From positions 1 through 7,708 of the forward strand of contig JACDBR010000057.1 in NCBI GenBank assembly GCA_013694825.1: a stretch of DNA of 7,708 nt, written 5' to 3'. Positions 6,831-7,708 of the stretch are shown piece by piece; the first letter of the stretch is position 1; the number at the start of each line of letters is the position of its first letter. The stretch comes from Solirubrobacterales bacterium (GTDB lineage Bacteria; Actinomycetota; Thermoleophilia; Solirubrobacterales; 70-9). The notes below the pieces were generated by a model. The model was not told the origin of the DNA and did no database searches. It worked only from the letters and a program-made list of their open reading frames with translations. Position numbers and translations under genes: made by a program.

Positions 6831-6846
6831 TCAGATCGGAGGCTTG

Positions 6847-7218
6847 GTGGAAGAATCCAATGAGATCGCTGCTGCGAAGGCGGAGCTCTACGCGGACGCC
6901 GAGCAAATCTACGAGCGTGCGCGGCACGAGGTGACGATCGAACGTAAGGATGGATCGGAGCAGAGGTACGCCGCAACTCGCTTCAAGCAGCAGATCGACC
7001 GAGGTCGAAGCGACGGCACGATCGTCTCCACGGTCGCTCACATCGTGCGCCGCCGCACGGTCGGCTTCGGCCACCTAGAAGCCGCCAAACGCCCCGACCT
7101 GATGCTCGAGGTCCTCATCCTCGACGAGAGCAAGTCGTATCACCGGCTGTTTTCACCGACGACTATCGAGATCGCTCGCGAGCGTATGGAGGAGTATCGG
7201 CGACGCAATCCGGGGTGA
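6847..7218 (+). CDS. Conserved-looking hypothetical protein, third gene of the cluster
   Basis: A 123-residue charged soluble protein of unknown function. It opens with a helix (AAAKAELYADAEQIYERA), then VTIERKDGSEQRYAATRF, HIVRRRTVGFGHLEA, RPDLMLEVLILDE, SYHRLFSPTTIEIARERM and a basic end. The alternation of helix and strand and the dense conserved-looking motifs (GFGHLE, YHRLFSP) suggest a real domain. The GTG at 6847 is chosen because GGAGG at 6838-6842 lies four bases upstream. A TTG at 6844 is too close to that site, and the frame's extension to 6592 would run through the second gene. It begins 16 bases after the preceding stop, so it is probably in the same transcript. By eye, base composition here is less GC-rich than in the metabolic genes, in keeping with an acquired segment. 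Confidence 0.78.
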   Translation: MEESNEIAAAKAELYADAEQIYERARHEVTIERKDGSEQRYAATRFKQQIDRGRSDGTIVSTVAHIVRRRTVGFGHLEAAKRPDLMLEVLILDESKSYHRLFSPTTIEIARERMEEYRRRNPG

Positions 7219-7229
7219 GCGCCGGTGGG

Positions 7230-7245
7230 ACAAGGTGCTCCTTGT
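7230..7245 (+). terminator. Hairpin after the three-gene cluster, possible terminator
   Basis: ACAAGG (7230-7235) pairs perfectly with CCTTGT (7240-7245) around TGCT, starting 12 bases after the stop at 7218. The stem is short and only a weak T-rich patch (GACTTTGTC) lies further on, so termination is a guess from position. Confidence 0.3.
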
Positions 7246-7295
7246 GAAGCCTGACTTTGTCGGCCGACCAGTCCTCAATGTGGAACACCGTGCCT

Positions 7296-7409
7296 CTAGC
7301 CTTCTCCGCAGGCCTTTCTGCTCCGATCCGGACGCAGCCCGCCGCAGATCTCGCAGCAGGTCACGGATCGCTCGGCCTCAGGCCTCGTGAACCGGTCCTT
7401 GCCCTTCAC
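7296..7409 (-). CDS. Possible 37-residue cysteine-containing microprotein behind the Schlafen-like gene
   Basis: A GTG at 7409 overlaps the TGA of the upstream minus-strand gene as GTGA, the arrangement of coupled genes, and the frame runs to a TAG at 7296. The product carries SVTCCEICGGLRPD and a later KACGEG, so a CxxC pair plus a third cysteine resemble half of a zinc knuckle. It is too short to be sure. A neighbouring minus-strand frame continues plausibly from here (VFHIEDWSADKVRLHKEHL, with a GTG at 7288 and end at 7163), so the two may be pieces of one gene broken by a frameshift. Otherwise the 187 bases between 7219 and 7405 hold nothing I recognise. Confidence 0.25.
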   Translation of the reverse strand: MKGKDRFTRPEAERSVTCCEICGGLRPDRSRKACGEG

Positions 7410-7708
7410 TGCGGATCGCGCCACCGGTCGCGCACATAACCATTCCGCTCCATCTCGGGCAGCTCCCGCGTGCTGTTGTTCATCCGCACCCAGAAGGCCT
7501 CCCGCCCACCGCTCATCCGAGCGAGGACGGGCACCGAGGAACGGGCCACGTCGACCCTGCAGACCTGTCCGCCCGCGGCCTGCTCGATCCGGGCGCGGGT
7601 TCGCATCACGGCGGTGTGCTGAAGCGCCTCGATCAGGTGGGTGGTCAGCCAGTTGACCAGCCCGTCAGGGCTCATTGGCTTCACGAGTGGTAGGTCATGG
7701 GCCAAGCC
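7406..7708 (-). CDS. Schlafen AlbA_2-domain protein, C-terminal part (runs off the right edge)
   Basis: About 100 C-terminal residues are visible and the frame stays open through the last base, so the start lies outside the window; the TTG at 7705 is not a credible start. The pattern follows the Schlafen AlbA_2 domain: NWLTTHLIEALQHTAVMRTR, RIEQAAGGQVCRVDVARSSVPVL, then REAFWVRMNNSTRELP and GYVRDRW at the end. It corresponds to the family's strand-rich C-terminus ending in a (Y/W)VRxxNSTREL signature. Such domains occur in bacterial proteins annotated as ATP-binding or DNA-binding regulators and, in several cases, in defence settings. The protein ends directly after the domain, without the winged-helix extension many relatives have. 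It faces the three-gene cluster tail to tail; whether it belongs to the same accessory segment cannot be told from here. Confidence 0.75.
   Translation of the reverse strand, partial: GLAHDLPLVKPMSPDGLVNWLTTHLIEALQHTAVMRTRARIEQAAGGQVCRVDVARSSVPVLARMSGGREAFWVRMNNSTRELPEMERNGYVRDRWRDPQ

Noticed and set aside
6592..6846. Upstream ATG giving a 208-residue version of the third cluster protein
   Set aside because: The extra part runs out of phase through the second gene and is S/R-rich; GGAGG marks the start at 6847.
7257..7656. Plus-strand frames of 60 and 89 residues
   Set aside because: They lie antisense to the Schlafen-type gene and its flank and have low-complexity P/R/S composition.

Overview
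The window is high-GC bacterial DNA with codon use dominated by G/C at third positions, which is why long shadow reading frames appear antisense to almost every gene. The gene set, a VapC remnant of actinobacterial type and promoters made of a bare -10 box just upstream of a start codon point to an actinobacterium. The Thermoleophilia/Solirubrobacterales are a plausible home, but that is an impression from protein style and is not proven by the sequence.

Bases 1-5250 look like core chromosome. A malic enzyme lacks only its N-terminus at the left edge. It is followed by a hairpin that may terminate it and by a pair of degenerate hairpin repeats. Next comes a TIGR01777-type SDR nucleotide-sugar epimerase-like protein with its own leader and ribosome binding site. 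From 2342 on, consecutive genes alternate strand with very short gaps: a lipoprotein substrate-binding protein of the branched-chain amino acid type (-), 6-phosphofructokinase (+), a 53-residue two-helix membrane protein (-), an NTF2/SnoaL-like protein (+) and a broken VapC toxin (-). Each is therefore probably transcribed alone. Three of them have a -10-like hexamer ending 7 to 9 bases before the start codon and no Shine-Dalgarno sequence, the pattern of leaderless mRNAs. Malic enzyme and phosphofructokinase belong to central carbon metabolism.

Bases 5250-7708 look accessory. The vapC fragment keeps only the C-terminal half of the PIN domain and ends in a stretch without recognisable coding. 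Beside it begins a compact three-gene cluster on the + strand (5638-7218): a 164-residue protein with a charged N-terminus and a DUF4177-like tail, a 233-residue protein and a 123-residue protein. The first two overlap by four bases and the third follows after 16 bases with a strong ribosome binding site, so they are probably one operon. I read the 233-residue protein as two fused RusA-like (Holliday junction resolvase fold) half-domains whose acidic residues are split between the copies. This is the best candidate in the window for something undescribed. Facing the operon from the right edge is the C-terminal end of a Schlafen AlbA_2-type protein on the - strand, with a possible tiny cysteine-containing frame behind it.

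I saw no tRNA, rRNA, CRISPR array, complete transposase or integrase.
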